Shown: in pieces, positions 25,983 through 34,805 of the stretch
How the letters are laid out: each line of letters begins with the position of its first letter
Position numbering within the stretch: the first letter of the stretch is position 1
NCBI GenBank assembly: GCA_946414435.1
Contig: CAMKOM010000021.1
Span: 1 to 57,211 of the forward strand
From: an uncultured Bacteroidota bacterium
GTDB taxonomy: Bacteria; Bacteroidota; Bacteroidia; Bacteroidales; SZUA-534
Direction: 5' to 3'
DNA length: 57,211 nucleotides
Notes under the pieces: generated by a model
What the model was told of the DNA's origin: nothing
What the model saw: the letters and a program-made list of their open reading frames with translations, nothing else
Databases searched by the model: none
Translations under genes and position numbers: made by a program

Positions 25983-27662
25983 ATGAAACACAACACACTG
26001 CGTAACAGTATTTTAGGGCTTGCGGCTGTATGCGGCGCAACGCTCATCACATCGTGTTCAAGTCAGACATCGGTCGTGGCCGATAGTGTTCCGGCAATGC
26101 CAGGCAACCCGTTCCTGCCGCTCTGGGAGCACATTCCCGACGGCGAACCATACGTTTTCGAGGATCCCGATAATCCGGGCCAGCAGCGCGTCTATATCTA
26201 CGGCTCGCACGACAGCCGCCTCACCGAGTACTGCGGTCTTGAGCTGGTGGTTTGGTCGGCGCCTGTCGACAACCTAATGCATTGGCGCTACGACGGCGAG
26301 ATTTTCCGTATAAACAAGAATGCCAACGGCGAGCTTCTACGCCCCGACAGCACAGCCGACGTGCTATTTGCGCCCGACGTTACGCTGGTAACCAATGCCG
26401 ATGGCTCGAAAACGTATTATCTATACCCCAACAACCAGGCTGGCGGCCGTAACGGAATGGTCTGCAAAAGTTCGCGTCCTGATGGCCCGTTTGAGGTATG
26501 CAACTGGAGCAGGCAGAACCCGAACGTAACCGATGGTGTCCTGCAGTTCGACCCGGCTGTGTTTGTCGATGACGATGGCAAGATTTATGGCTACTGGGGC
26601 TTCAACCGCTCATACGCCGCCGAACTTGACCCCACGACAATGGCAACAGTGAAGCCAGGGACAAAGATTGTCGAGGATATGGTTTCGGGACGTATGCAAG
26701 AGGGTGTGTTCAGCTTCTTCGAGGCATCGTCAATCCGCAAGATAAAAGACAAATATGTGTTCATCTACAGTCGATTCTCGAAAGAGGGCGAGTTTGGTCT
26801 TCCGCTGTCGAACTACACTTTAGCTTACGCTTACAGCGATAATCCGCTTGGACCTTGGACCTACGGTGGCACCATTATCGACGGTCGCGGCCGCGAGGTG
26901 AATGAACAGGGCGACACCATCGCTTCGGCCACCATCGACGGCAATACCCACGGCAGCATCTGCGAAATTAATGGTCAGTGGTATGTTTTCTACCATCGCC
27001 AGACCGGACTCAACGAGTACGCCCGCCAGGCAATGGTTGCGCCAATCAGCGTTGAGGTTGAGGAAGGCAAAGGTGGTAAGGTTGTCATCAGCGAAGGCGA
27101 ATACACGTCGGAAGGTTTCGCGCTCAACGGACTTGATCCGTTTGAGACTCACTCTGCCGGCATAGCTTGCTGGTACACAGGTCCGAAGAAGGCCGAGCAC
27201 AACTGGCCGAACAACACATTCTATGGCTCGTATGTGGCAGCCACCTACGGCGGTAGCGATAAGTTTGATGCGCCTTACGACATCCGCAACAACACCAATC
27301 CGGTGGTGAACAACACCGATGGCTCGATTGTTGGTTATAAGTACTTCAATTTTGAGGCTGAGCGTATGGTCAACAAGGCTAATCTGATGCTCGTTTTGCG
27401 GCTTATTCCCGAAGGAATTGACGGCACCATCGAGATTATGCTCGACCGCCCCTGGGAATCGCAAGGCGGAAAAAAGATTGGCGAGACAAAAATAAATGGC
27501 AGTTGGGAGAAAACTGATTGGAATGTGGCTATTGGCATCTCTGATGAGGCCAAAGAGAATTATCTTGCAGGCAAGCACGCCATCTACTTCGTCTTTAAGT
27601 CCGACATCAAAGAGAAATCACTCTGTACACTCAAGGACTTTGTTTTCACGTTTGACAAATAG
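25983..27662 (+). CDS. GH43-like glycoside hydrolase lipoprotein
   Basis: A 559-residue lipoprotein (lipobox LITSC, Cys25) with a five-bladed beta-propeller of glycoside hydrolase family 43. Landmarks are GEPYVFEDPDNPG...RVYIYGSHDS, the metal/substrate-side FAPDVTLV, FDPAVFVDDDGKIYGYWG and FEASSIRKIKDKYVFIYS with the likely general acid Glu. A C-terminal domain of about 150 residues (from YKYFNFEAERM) looks like a carbohydrate-binding beta-sandwich. The family cuts arabinose, xylose or galactose side chains from plant polysaccharides; the substrate here is unknown. No SusC/D genes are beside it, so it is not in a typical polysaccharide utilisation locus. ATG 25983 starts the lipoprotein signal; an earlier TTG-type start would mask it. 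Confidence 0.87.
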   Translation: MKHNTLRNSILGLAAVCGATLITSCSSQTSVVADSVPAMPGNPFLPLWEHIPDGEPYVFEDPDNPGQQRVYIYGSHDSRLTEYCGLELVVWSAPVDNLMHWRYDGEIFRINKNANGELLRPDSTADVLFAPDVTLVTNADGSKTYYLYPNNQAGGRNGMVCKSSRPDGPFEVCNWSRQNPNVTDGVLQFDPAVFVDDDGKIYGYWGFNRSYAAELDPTTMATVKPGTKIVEDMVSGRMQEGVFSFFEASSIRKIKDKYVFIYSRFSKEGEFGLPLSNYTLAYAYSDNPLGPWTYGGTIIDGRGREVNEQGDTIASATIDGNTHGSICEINGQWYVFYHRQTGLNEYARQAMVAPISVEVEEGKGGKVVISEGEYTSEGFALNGLDPFETHSAGIACWYTGPKKAEHNWPNNTFYGSYVAATYGGSDKFDAPYDIRNNTNPVVNNTDGSIVGYKYFNFEAERMVNKANLMLVLRLIPEGIDGTIEIMLDRPWESQGGKKIGETKINGSWEKTDWNVAIGISDEAKENYLAGKHAIYFVFKSDIKEKSLCTLKDFVFTFDK

Positions 27663-27681
27663 GAGAGAGGCTTTGATAGTT

Positions 27682-27714
27682 AAAAAGTGTAATCCCTTAG
27701 ATTACACTTTTTTT
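27682..27714. terminator. Terminator after the GH43-like gene
   Basis: AAAAAGTGTAATC, loop CCTTA and GATTACACTTTTTTT form a 13-bp perfect stem between convergent genes. It can work in both directions. Confidence 0.9.
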
Positions 27715-27759
27715 GTTCTATGTGATATTCTTGAAAGACGTATTTATTACTTCTATCAA

Positions 27760-28536
27760 TCAATTAATCAGTCCATCAATAAATATCGAAAGTCCATCGT
27801 AAGCAGGCAGAACATTCTCGGGCAGAATCTTTATAAGTTCGTCATACACAGGGATTTTGTGGCTGATGTGCGTCAGATAGGCGCGGCGCGGCTTGAGTTG
27901 GCCGATGATGTCGAGCGCTTCACCAAGACTCAAGTGCGCGGGGTGCTGCTCAATGCGCAAAGCGTTGATAACCAAGGTGTCAAGACCTTGCAGTTTTGCC
28001 ATCTCGCTGTCGGCGATGGTTTTGGCATCGGTGATGTAGGCGAACTGCCCGATGCGGAAGCCCGTGGTGGGCAGGGTGCCGTGCAGAACGTTTATCGGTG
28101 TAACCGTAATACCCTGAACATCAAACGGTTCGTTGCCAATCGGATGAAGTTCAATCTGCGGTGCGCCAGGATAGTGCGGCTCGCTGAAGGCGTAGGCGTA
28201 CTCGCGGCGGATGGTGTCGGTGACGCGCGGCTGAGCGTAGAACGGAATGGCGCGGCGCATTATGTAATTGAAGGTTCGTATGTCGTCGATGCCAGCGGTG
28301 TGGTCTTTGTGCTCGTGGGTTATGAGCACGGCGTCAATCTGCGTAAAGCCTTCGCGCAGAGCCGCTTGCCGCAGGTCGGGCCCAGGGTCGATGAGCAGAT
28401 GACGCCCTTCGGCTTCAATGTAAACCGAACTGCGCAGCCGCTTGTCCTTCGGGTTAACCGACTGACACACTGCGCATTTGCACCCCACAAGCGGAATGCC
28501 GTGCGACGCCCCCGTGCCTAAAAAAGTTACTTTCAT
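27760..28536 (-). CDS. MBL-fold metallo-hydrolase (PhnP-like)
   Basis: A 258-residue metallo-beta-lactamase-fold phosphodiesterase-like protein. The start MKVTFLGTGASHGIPLVGC and the following CxC...C cluster (CKCAVC) are typical of the PhnP branch. The metal motif is THEHKDHTAGIDD (HxHxDH), with ITDAKT and THISHKI as later ligands. PhnP splits cyclic ribose phosphates; Bacteroidota members of this branch are often general phosphodiesterases of unknown substrate. It lies 96 nt after the DUF4143 ATPase in the same direction, with an imperfect GC-rich hairpin (CTCGTGCGG / CCGCGCGAG) but no T run between, so co-transcription is possible. Confidence 0.9.
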   Translation of the reverse strand: MKVTFLGTGASHGIPLVGCKCAVCQSVNPKDKRLRSSVYIEAEGRHLLIDPGPDLRQAALREGFTQIDAVLITHEHKDHTAGIDDIRTFNYIMRRAIPFYAQPRVTDTIRREYAYAFSEPHYPGAPQIELHPIGNEPFDVQGITVTPINVLHGTLPTTGFRIGQFAYITDAKTIADSEMAKLQGLDTLVINALRIEQHPAHLSLGEALDIIGQLKPRRAYLTHISHKIPVYDELIKILPENVLPAYDGLSIFIDGLIN

Positions 28537-28632
28537 TTCAGTCTGAAATTGTTCGCTAATGTAGTTTCAATATTGCAAACGGCGACTCGCGCGGCAAAAA
28601 GTTTTTCCCGCACGAGCGAAAACCGTTGCAAA

Positions 28633-29922
28633 TCAGTTCTTCAGGCAGGCAAGCGGAACCACATACACGCCGTCGGCTCGGCGGTATCCATACATTCCGC
28701 CTGTCAGAATCAGAAGAAGGTCGGGCTCGCGTATCTTGTTCTGTTTCTCGGTTTTATTATGTTCCGCAATCAGTCGTTTCAGTTCCAGCAGATGCTTTGC
28801 GGCCAGTTCAATCTCGCCACTTCCCAATTTGCACTCAATGAGCGCGTAACGGCCGTCGTTAAGATGCAGAACCACATCGGCTTCAAGGCCGTAGCGGTCG
28901 TGATAGTAGCCAACGTGCGTGTCGATGTCCGAAGTGTAGGCTTTCAGGTCGCGAATACACAGCTGCTCGAACATAAACCCGAACGTTTTGAGTTGCGTGG
29001 TGAACGAACTCGGCGTCATTTGCAGGGCCGCCACGGCGATGCTTGGGTCGCAGAACGACCGCTTGGGTGTGTTGCGGATGGCATCTTTGCTGCGCACGGC
29101 GGGGCACCACGCGCCAATGTCCTGAATGATAAACAGTTTCTCGAATGCCTTGACATACGAAGTGAAGGTGTCCATTGAGCAGTCAATCTCTTCGGATGCC
29201 GAAACATCGGCCAGCAGAGTTGTTTTCTTTGCCAGGGTTGAGATGTTGCGGGCATACGAGCGCAGAATCATCCGAGCCAGTTTCTCGTCGCGCGAGACAC
29301 CGTCAACCCTGCTCACATCTTCTTTACAGGCGGTGCGGAAATAGTTTTTCGCCACCATAAGTTTCGATTTGTCGTCGCGCAGCCGCAGTGACGCGGGCCA
29401 GCCGCCACGGCAGGTTATGAAGATAAGTTGGTCAATATCAACGTCGGAAACCGCTTCGATGTTTATTTGCGGATTGTCGAAAAGGTCTTTCAGGCTGATT
29501 TCGCCATTCGACTCTTTCGATTCCCACAGGCTCATCGGCAGCATTTCCATCTGCGATATGCGTCCATTTCCAGAGTGCAGCGTCTGCGATTTGTCTACGG
29601 TGTTCGACCCAGTCAATATGAATTGGCCTTCCAGCCCGCGACTGTCAACCGTAGAGCGCACGGCATCCCACAAGGCGGGAATGTCCTGCCATTCGTCAAT
29701 CAGGCGCGGCGTGGCGCCCCGTAGCAGAAGCGCGGGGTTGGTAGCGGCAGTGGCAATGTACTGCGCTCTCATCTCGGTGTCTTGCAATTTGATGACGCTT
29801 GCCGCGATGTGTTCGGCCGATGTGGTTTTTCCGCACCATTTCGGACCTTCAATCAGCACCGCACCAAAGGCGTTCAACCGTTCCTGTATTTGGCTGTCGG
29901 CCATACGCTCTAGGTATTCCAT
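28633..29922 (-). CDS. AAA ATPase with DUF4143 domain
   Basis: A 429-residue protein. ATG 29922 gives the family's usual start (MEYLERMADSQIQERLNAFG). Residues ~19-130 form the AAA_14 ATPase: IEGPKWCGKTTSAEH (Walker A), LIDEWQDIPALWD (Walker B) and FILTGSNTVDKS (sensor 1). The DUF4143 C-terminal half carries YGLEADVVLHLNDGRYALIECKLG, which has the D...ExK layout of a PD-(D/E)XK nuclease. Such orphan ATPases are common in Bacteroidota, in variable numbers, with no known role. Five 23-bp tandem repeats lie just upstream of its promoter, an unusual feature. Confidence 0.9.
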   Translation of the reverse strand: MEYLERMADSQIQERLNAFGAVLIEGPKWCGKTTSAEHIAASVIKLQDTEMRAQYIATAATNPALLLRGATPRLIDEWQDIPALWDAVRSTVDSRGLEGQFILTGSNTVDKSQTLHSGNGRISQMEMLPMSLWESKESNGEISLKDLFDNPQINIEAVSDVDIDQLIFITCRGGWPASLRLRDDKSKLMVAKNYFRTACKEDVSRVDGVSRDEKLARMILRSYARNISTLAKKTTLLADVSASEEIDCSMDTFTSYVKAFEKLFIIQDIGAWCPAVRSKDAIRNTPKRSFCDPSIAVAALQMTPSSFTTQLKTFGFMFEQLCIRDLKAYTSDIDTHVGYYHDRYGLEADVVLHLNDGRYALIECKLGSGEIELAAKHLLELKRLIAEHNKTEKQNKIREPDLLLILTGGMYGYRRADGVYVVPLACLKN

Positions 29923-29946
29923 AATATTGTATTTGTATTTCGGCTG

Positions 29947-29954
29947 CAAATATA
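29947..29954 (-). promoter_or_regulatory. Probable -7 element of the DUF4143 ATPase gene
   Basis: TATATTTG on the minus strand, 24 nt before ATG 29922, matches TAnnTTTG. The tandem repeats begin about 29 bp upstream of it, where an activator or repressor array would sit. Confidence 0.55.
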
Positions 29955-29982
29955 TGAATAATAATTTAATATCCCATTTCTA

Positions 29983-30097
29983 TTCGGTGTTTTAGTGGTA
30001 ATTCATTCGGCGTTTTTGTGGTAATTTGTTCGGTGTTTTTGTGGTGATTTATTCGGTGTTTTTGTGGTAAATCATTCGGTGTTTTTGTGATGAATTT
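29983..30097. repeat. Five tandem 23-bp repeats
   Basis: Five copies of TTCGGTGTTTTTGTGGTAA plus 4 nt follow each other with an exact 23-bp period and few substitutions. The copy nearest the gene has TTTTA for TTTTT, and the one farthest from it has GTGATGA for GTGGTAA. On the minus strand one frame stays open through the array (TKTPNELPLKHRIEMGY end), but the period is not a multiple of three and no start fits, so I treat it as non-coding. Confidence 0.9.
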
Positions 30098-30275
30098 GCC
30101 GATGCCGAATGGTGTAATTAAAGTGGCTTTTTCCGCTGAAATAATTGCGCCATTGTACTCTCAAATTGCAATACGCGGTGCAAATCTGAAAACTTTTCTA
30201 TTTTTAGTGTCTAATTTTTTACATAGGTGCTAATAAAATTTAAGTGGCCTATTATACGTTTATAATTGAGTATTA
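30098..30275. other. AT-rich spacer, nothing recognised
   Basis: After the tandem repeats this spacer holds no ORF, no hairpin with a T run and no clear promoter for the following gene. Confidence 0.5.
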
Positions 30276-30671
30276 ATGAAAAGATATTTGTATTTTGCAT
30301 TGCTATGTAAGTTTTTTTTATGTCTTGCAGTAGCGTATGTATGGTTGTCTTTTGATGATATATGTCGTCTCATTAAAGGATTACCTTTAGTTGAAAGAGA
30401 ACATCATTTTGAAGACATTGCATTCCCAATTATTGCATGTATTCCTTCCATATTACAATTGGGATTGGAGTGCTTCCTTGTTAAAACTAAAGAAAAACCC
30501 TTTTTTGCATTAGTATTATGTAATATTCTAAGCATAGACATTGTTCCTGTGTTTTTTATTGTTTGCTTGGCCCAATATAGGATTCCGCCTTATTTTTATG
30601 TATGGATTGTTATTCGAATTATATTTTTATGGGTAATACACAAAATTCTTAAAACAAACACAATAAGCTGA
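30276..30671 (+). CDS. Small integral membrane protein, unknown
   Basis: A 131-residue protein with about four hydrophobic helices (residues ~5-25, 46-66, 75-98, 103-124) and a basic C-terminus. Base composition is clearly more AT-rich than its neighbours, which hints at acquired DNA. No conserved motif is recognised. It starts at ATG 30276 and lies alone, between the ATPase control region and the methylase gene. Confidence 0.6.
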   Translation: MKRYLYFALLCKFFLCLAVAYVWLSFDDICRLIKGLPLVEREHHFEDIAFPIIACIPSILQLGLECFLVKTKEKPFFALVLCNILSIDIVPVFFIVCLAQYRIPPYFYVWIVIRIIFLWVIHKILKTNTIS

Positions 30672-30753
30672 ATTATATTTATTTAAATACTGTTTATTGA
30701 TGATAAATCAATAACAACTAAATCACACCATCCAAAAACCATAAAAGAAGTAA

Positions 30754-31473
30754 ATGAAAAAATCAACAATGAAAGGCAATCTTTACCTGATACCCACAAC
30801 GTTAGGCGAGCAGCAGCCAGCCGATGTCATTCCAGCCAAGGTGTTGGGCGTGGCGGCACAGTTGCGCCATTTTGTAGTCGAGAACACGCGCACGGCCCGT
30901 CGTTTTCTGCGCGCCGTTGACCCCAGTTTCCCGATAGACGACTCTGATTTTGTGGAACTTAACGAGCATACCGACCTGACAACCATTGGGCAGTATCTCG
31001 ACGCCTGTGAGCGCGGCGAGCACGTGGGGCTGATGTCGGAAGCGGGCGCGCCAGCCGTGGCTGACCCAGGAAACGCCGTGGTGGCAATGGCTCACCGAAA
31101 GGGTATTCGCGTGGTGCCAATGTCGGGGCCGTCGTCGATAATTCTTGCAATGATGGCTTCGGGGCTCAATGGTCAGAACTTCGCCTTCAACGGCTATCTG
31201 CCTGTCAAACAGCCCGAACGCATCCGCGCCATCCGCAACTACGAGAAGCGCTCGCAAACCGAGCACCAGACGCAACTTTTCATTGAGGCGCCCTATCGCA
31301 ATATGACTCTTTTTGAGGACTTTATGCAGAATCTGCACCCCGAGACGCGCCTGTGCATCGCCGCCGATTTGACGCTCGAAACCGAGTTCGTGCTCACCCT
31401 TCGCATCGCCGAATGGTCAAAACATAAGCCCGATTTGCACAAACGTCCCGCAATTTTTGCTATATTAGCGTAG
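30754..31473 (+). CDS. RsmI-like SAM-dependent methyltransferase
   Basis: A 239-residue member of the tetrapyrrole methylase fold. The landmarks of the RsmI branch are present in variant form: GLMSEAGAPAVADPG (RsmI usually has SDAGTPxISDPG), PMSGPSSIILAMMASGL and FNGYLPV. RsmI methylates the 2'-O of C1402 in 16S rRNA. This shorter Bacteroidota paralogue lacks the RsmI C-terminal domain, so its target may differ. Start: ATG 30754, or ATG 30769 (MKGNLYLIPTTLG), which matches the family start more closely. Confidence 0.88.
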   Translation: MKKSTMKGNLYLIPTTLGEQQPADVIPAKVLGVAAQLRHFVVENTRTARRFLRAVDPSFPIDDSDFVELNEHTDLTTIGQYLDACERGEHVGLMSEAGAPAVADPGNAVVAMAHRKGIRVVPMSGPSSIILAMMASGLNGQNFAFNGYLPVKQPERIRAIRNYEKRSQTEHQTQLFIEAPYRNMTLFEDFMQNLHPETRLCIAADLTLETEFVLTLRIAEWSKHKPDLHKRPAIFAILA

Positions 31474-31478
31474 TTTTA

Positions 31479-31512
31479 ATTAGGAGTTAGGAAATAGGAA
31501 TTAGGAGTTAGG
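31479..31512 (+). repeat. AATTAGGAGTTAGG direct repeats
   Basis: AATTAGGAGTTAGG occurs at 31479 and again at 31499, joined by AAATAGG. A low-complexity G-rich intergenic repeat of unknown meaning. Confidence 0.5.
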
Positions 31513-31567
31513 GAAATGAAAAGTAAAAAAATGACGACAGAAGAATAAAGATATATTATGTAAAAAA

Positions 31568-31631
31568 CTAACCGATTCAATCCGATTTATACCGATAAAT
31601 TGTTCTGATTGAATCTGATATAATCGGTTAG
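31568..31631. repeat. Long imperfect hairpin element upstream of add
   Basis: CTAACCGAT/ATCGGTTAG (9 bp) encloses GATTCAATC/GATTGAATC (9 bp). It is followed by a tail (AATCTGTTAAATCAGTGTCA). This ATCCG/ATCTG-type text is known to recur between genes of many bacteria. Not coding. Confidence 0.5.
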
Positions 31632-31706
31632 AAACAAAAAATCAGTTCAAATCTGTTAAATCAGTGTCATCTGCGTTCAAAAATCGAAAATCAAAAATAA
31701 AGCAAT

Positions 31707-32762
31707 ATGGAACTCACCCGCGAATTTGTCAAGAGCCTGCCGAAGGCCGAATTGCACTGCCACTTGGATGGCTCAATGCGCTTGTCGACTATTTTGGAAC
31801 TTGCTAAAGAACAGAACGTTAAGTTGCCAACCGACGACCCGAAGAAACTCGAGTCGATGCTGAAAGTGGGAATGGACTGCCCGAGTTTGGAAGTTTATCT
31901 CAAGGCATTCGACATAACTTGCTCTGTTTTACAGACTTACGATTCGCTTGCGCGTGCCACTTACGAATTAGCCGAAGACTGCGCCGAGGAAAACATTTGG
32001 TATCTCGAGATTCGCTTTTCGCCCATCTTGCACATTAACAAAGGTTTGAAACTGACCGAGGTTATTGACGCAGTGCTCGAAGGCAAGGCCCGTGCCGAGC
32101 GCGATTTCAACATAAAGGTTGGAATCATTGTCTGCGGACTGCGCCACTCAACGCCCGAAACGTCGCTTTTGTTGGCAGAGTTGGCAGTGGCCTACAAGAA
32201 CCGCGGGGTGGTGGGCTACGATTTGGCGGGCGCCGAAGACGGTTTCCCCGCCAAGGACCACAAAGAGGCTTTCGACCTGATTATCAATAACAATATCAAC
32301 ACCACAGTGCACGCGGGCGAGGCTTACGGCCCCGAGTCAATCCACCAGGCGCTGCATATGGTGAGCGCCAACCGCATTGGCCACGGCACGCGCTTGCGCG
32401 AAGACGGCGACCTGCTCAACTATGTGAACGACCACCGCATTCCGCTCGAAATGTGCGTCACGTCGAACTTGCAGACCAAGGCCGTCGATAGCATTGAAAA
32501 ACACCCAGTTAAGTTCTATTTCGATTTGGGAATCCGCGTCACCATCAACACCGATAACCGCCTGATTTCCAACACAACTCTCACCGACGAGTATATGCTT
32601 GTGATTGAGAAGTTCGGATTCACGCCAAGCGAACTTAAATACCTGATAATTAACGGATTCAAGTCGGCGTTCCTGCCTTTGAAAGAGAAGGTGGATTTGA
32701 TTCAGAAAGTAACCGCCGTTCTTGAAGAAAAAGGGTTGATTATCCGCCGCGATTATATTTGA
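31707..32762 (+). CDS. add: Adenosine deaminase
   Basis: Converts (deoxy)adenosine to (deoxy)inosine in purine salvage. The 351-residue protein has zinc ligands H17 and H19 (ELHCHLDG), the catalytic HAGEAYG near residue 202, the GHGTRL His and the final INTDNRLISNT Asp. TDNR instead of the more common TDDP occurs in this branch of adenosine deaminase-like proteins, so adenine deaminase or another substrate is possible but less likely. The stop overlaps the region just before porE (ATG 32765). Confidence 0.92.
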   Translation: MELTREFVKSLPKAELHCHLDGSMRLSTILELAKEQNVKLPTDDPKKLESMLKVGMDCPSLEVYLKAFDITCSVLQTYDSLARATYELAEDCAEENIWYLEIRFSPILHINKGLKLTEVIDAVLEGKARAERDFNIKVGIIVCGLRHSTPETSLLLAELAVAYKNRGVVGYDLAGAEDGFPAKDHKEAFDLIINNNINTTVHAGEAYGPESIHQALHMVSANRIGHGTRLREDGDLLNYVNDHRIPLEMCVTSNLQTKAVDSIEKHPVKFYFDLGIRVTINTDNRLISNTTLTDEYMLVIEKFGFTPSELKYLIINGFKSAFLPLKEKVDLIQKVTAVLEEKGLIIRRDYI

Positions 32763-32764
32763 TT

Positions 32765-34711
32765 ATGAATAAGTTACTTAAAATATTTGCAACCTTCGCG
32801 CTGCTTTTTTCGGTTGTGGCGGCCAGCGCCCAGCACGAAGCGCTGACAACCACCAAGTCGAGCAAGGCGAAATCGTACTATTTTCGCGCGAAATCGTTTA
32901 TGAATCAGCGTGATTTGGCCAATGCCGAAATCGAGATTAACAAAGCCATCGATGCCGACCCGCGTTTCCTTGAAGCTTATCTGCTGAAGGCCGAAATGTG
33001 CAGTTATGGCGATTTCTGCGAGTGCATTGTTGAAGCGCTGTTGGCCGCCCGCGCCATCGATTCCACCTTCGACACCTATCTCGACTACAATCTTGCCAAC
33101 GCTCTTTATGACAATGGCCAGTACACCGAGTCAAAGCATTATTACTCAGTGTTTTTGACAAACCCGAAGGCAAACGCTAAATCGAAGGAATTGGCCGAAC
33201 AATATATGGCTAAATGCCAGATTGCCATCGATTTAGTGAACAATCCAGTGCCGTTTGAGCCAAAGTCGCTCGGCGCCGACTTGGAACAGCCATACGAGCA
33301 GTATTGGCCGTCGCTTTCGCTTGATGGCAAAACGTTGGTTTTCACAATGTTGCTACCAGATAGCACTCGATTTTTCCCCGATGGCTCGATTCTGATGCAG
33401 GAAGATTTTTATGTGACGCGTTTCATTGATGGTCAGTGGCAGCCAGCCGTGCCCATTGGGGCGCCAATCAACACCGTTGGCAACGAAGGCGCGCAACAGA
33501 TTTCGGCCGATGGTAACACGTTGGTTTTCACGGGTTGTAATCGCCGCGACGGATTTGGCAAGTGCGATATTTATTTTGCCAGGAAAAATGCTTACGGGCA
33601 GTGGGGCAGGCCCTATAATGCAGGAAATGTGGTAAATGGCAAGTCGGCCGACAAGCAGCCGTGCCTTTCGCCCGATGGCCGCTATCTCTACTTTGCGTCG
33701 GACCGCGCGGGCGGTTTGGGCAAGATGGACATTTGGGTTTCGGAACTCGACGCCAACGGCCGTTGGGGCAAGCCGAAGAATTTGGGTGCGCCCATCAACA
33801 CGCCAGGCGACGATATTTGTCCGTTCATTCATCCTGACAATCAGACACTTTACTTCAGTTCCGACGGTCATCCAGGGTTGGGCAAGAAAGATATTTTTAT
33901 GTCGCGCCGCGACAGTGCGGGCCATTGGACAGAGCCCGTCAATCTTGGCTATCCCATAAACTCGCACCGCGATGAGATTGGTCTTGTGGTTGATAATAAA
34001 GGTGTTACAGCCTATTTCTCGTCGAACATCAACAGCGACACCAAAAACATCTACACCTTTGAACTGCCCGAAGCTGTGCGGCCTACGCCAGTGTCGTATG
34101 TCAGTGGTTTAGTGACAGATGCGCAAACAAACTTGCCGCTCAAGGCGCAGGTGCAACTGCTCAATTTGCCCAAGGGCGACACGGTGATGTCAGTAACAAC
34201 GGGCGCCGATGGCGGCGATTTTCTTGTCAGTCTGCCCATTGGCCGCCAATATGCGATGCTTGCCACTAGTCCAGGCTATCTGTTCAACTCGCAGCACTTC
34301 AATCTCGAAGGAAATTACTCTGCCACAAAGCCTTACGTGGTCAATATCAAACTTGAGAAACCGCAAGTTGGAGCAAACACCATCTTGCGCAACATCTTTT
34401 TCAAGTTCGACTCGTATGAACTTATGCCACAGTCGTTTGTGGAGTTGAACCAGATGGCGGTGTTCATCAAAAACAGCGCGGGCGTGAAGTTCGAGATTGG
34501 CGGTCACACCGACAATGTGGGCAACGATGCTTATAATCAGCAACTTTCTGAGAAACGCGCCAAATCGGTTTACGACTATCTGCTTTCGCAAGGCGTTGGT
34601 CAGTCGCAGTTGTCGTTCAAAGGCTACGGCAAGCAGGTTCCAATCGGCGATAATGCTACCACCGAGGGCCGCGAGCAGAACCGCCGCACGGAGTTGAAGG
34701 TGGTGGAATAA
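32765..34711 (+). CDS. porE: T9SS component PorE-like outer-membrane-associated protein
   Basis: A 648-residue exported protein with the PorE domain order. Signal peptide MNKLLKIFATFALLFSVVAA; TPR-like helices (residues ~30-150); a PD40/WD40-like beta-propeller (~170-430) with repeats such as QPCLSPDGRYLYFASDRAGG and CPFIHPDNQTLYFSSDGHPG; a carboxypeptidase-regulatory-like domain (~440-530); and an OmpA C-terminal peptidoglycan-binding domain (ILRNIFFKFDSYELM, GGHTDNVGND, REQNRRTELKVVE). In Porphyromonas PorE helps assemble or anchor the type IX secretion system to the wall. ATG 32765 is used; a TTG two codons earlier overlaps the add stop. Paralogous OmpA-propeller proteins exist, so the symbol is probable, not certain. 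Confidence 0.82.
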   Translation: MNKLLKIFATFALLFSVVAASAQHEALTTTKSSKAKSYYFRAKSFMNQRDLANAEIEINKAIDADPRFLEAYLLKAEMCSYGDFCECIVEALLAARAIDSTFDTYLDYNLANALYDNGQYTESKHYYSVFLTNPKANAKSKELAEQYMAKCQIAIDLVNNPVPFEPKSLGADLEQPYEQYWPSLSLDGKTLVFTMLLPDSTRFFPDGSILMQEDFYVTRFIDGQWQPAVPIGAPINTVGNEGAQQISADGNTLVFTGCNRRDGFGKCDIYFARKNAYGQWGRPYNAGNVVNGKSADKQPCLSPDGRYLYFASDRAGGLGKMDIWVSELDANGRWGKPKNLGAPINTPGDDICPFIHPDNQTLYFSSDGHPGLGKKDIFMSRRDSAGHWTEPVNLGYPINSHRDEIGLVVDNKGVTAYFSSNINSDTKNIYTFELPEAVRPTPVSYVSGLVTDAQTNLPLKAQVQLLNLPKGDTVMSVTTGADGGDFLVSLPIGRQYAMLATSPGYLFNSQHFNLEGNYSATKPYVVNIKLEKPQVGANTILRNIFFKFDSYELMPQSFVELNQMAVFIKNSAGVKFEIGGHTDNVGNDAYNQQLSEKRAKSVYDYLLSQGVGQSQLSFKGYGKQVPIGDNATTEGREQNRRTELKVVE

Positions 34712-34789
34712 AAATCCTGTAGCATTTACAAAAAATACGCTATGTTTGTGTATTAAATTAATAATGAGAGCATTTACTTAATGTTTAAC
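34686..34789 (+). repeat. Duplicated segment, copy 1 (porE 3' end plus promoter)
   Basis: From GCACGGAGTTGAAGG at the end of porE to AATGTTTAAC, about 104 bp that recur with small indels at 35345-35456. Confidence 0.85.
34741..34748 (+). promoter_or_regulatory. -7 element of the first surface lipoprotein gene
   Basis: TATGTTTG matches TAnnTTTG, 65 nt before ATG 34806. It is in the duplicated segment. Confidence 0.55.
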
Positions 34790-34805
34790 TATAAAATAAA
34801 CCGTT

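Noticed and set aside
28565-28620. GC-rich hairpin between the DUF4143 ATPase and MBL genes as a terminator
   Set aside because: The stem (CTCGTGCGG / CCGCGCGAG) is real but is not followed by a T run on the minus strand.
29983-30097. Possible CRISPR array
   Set aside because: Units are contiguous with only 4 variable bases between cores, so there are no spacers; no cas genes are present.
29950-30110. Open frame through the 23-bp repeats on the minus strand (…TKTPNELPLKHRIEMGY)
   Set aside because: The repeat period is not a multiple of three, no start codon with a ribosome site fits, and the ATPase promoter overlaps its end.
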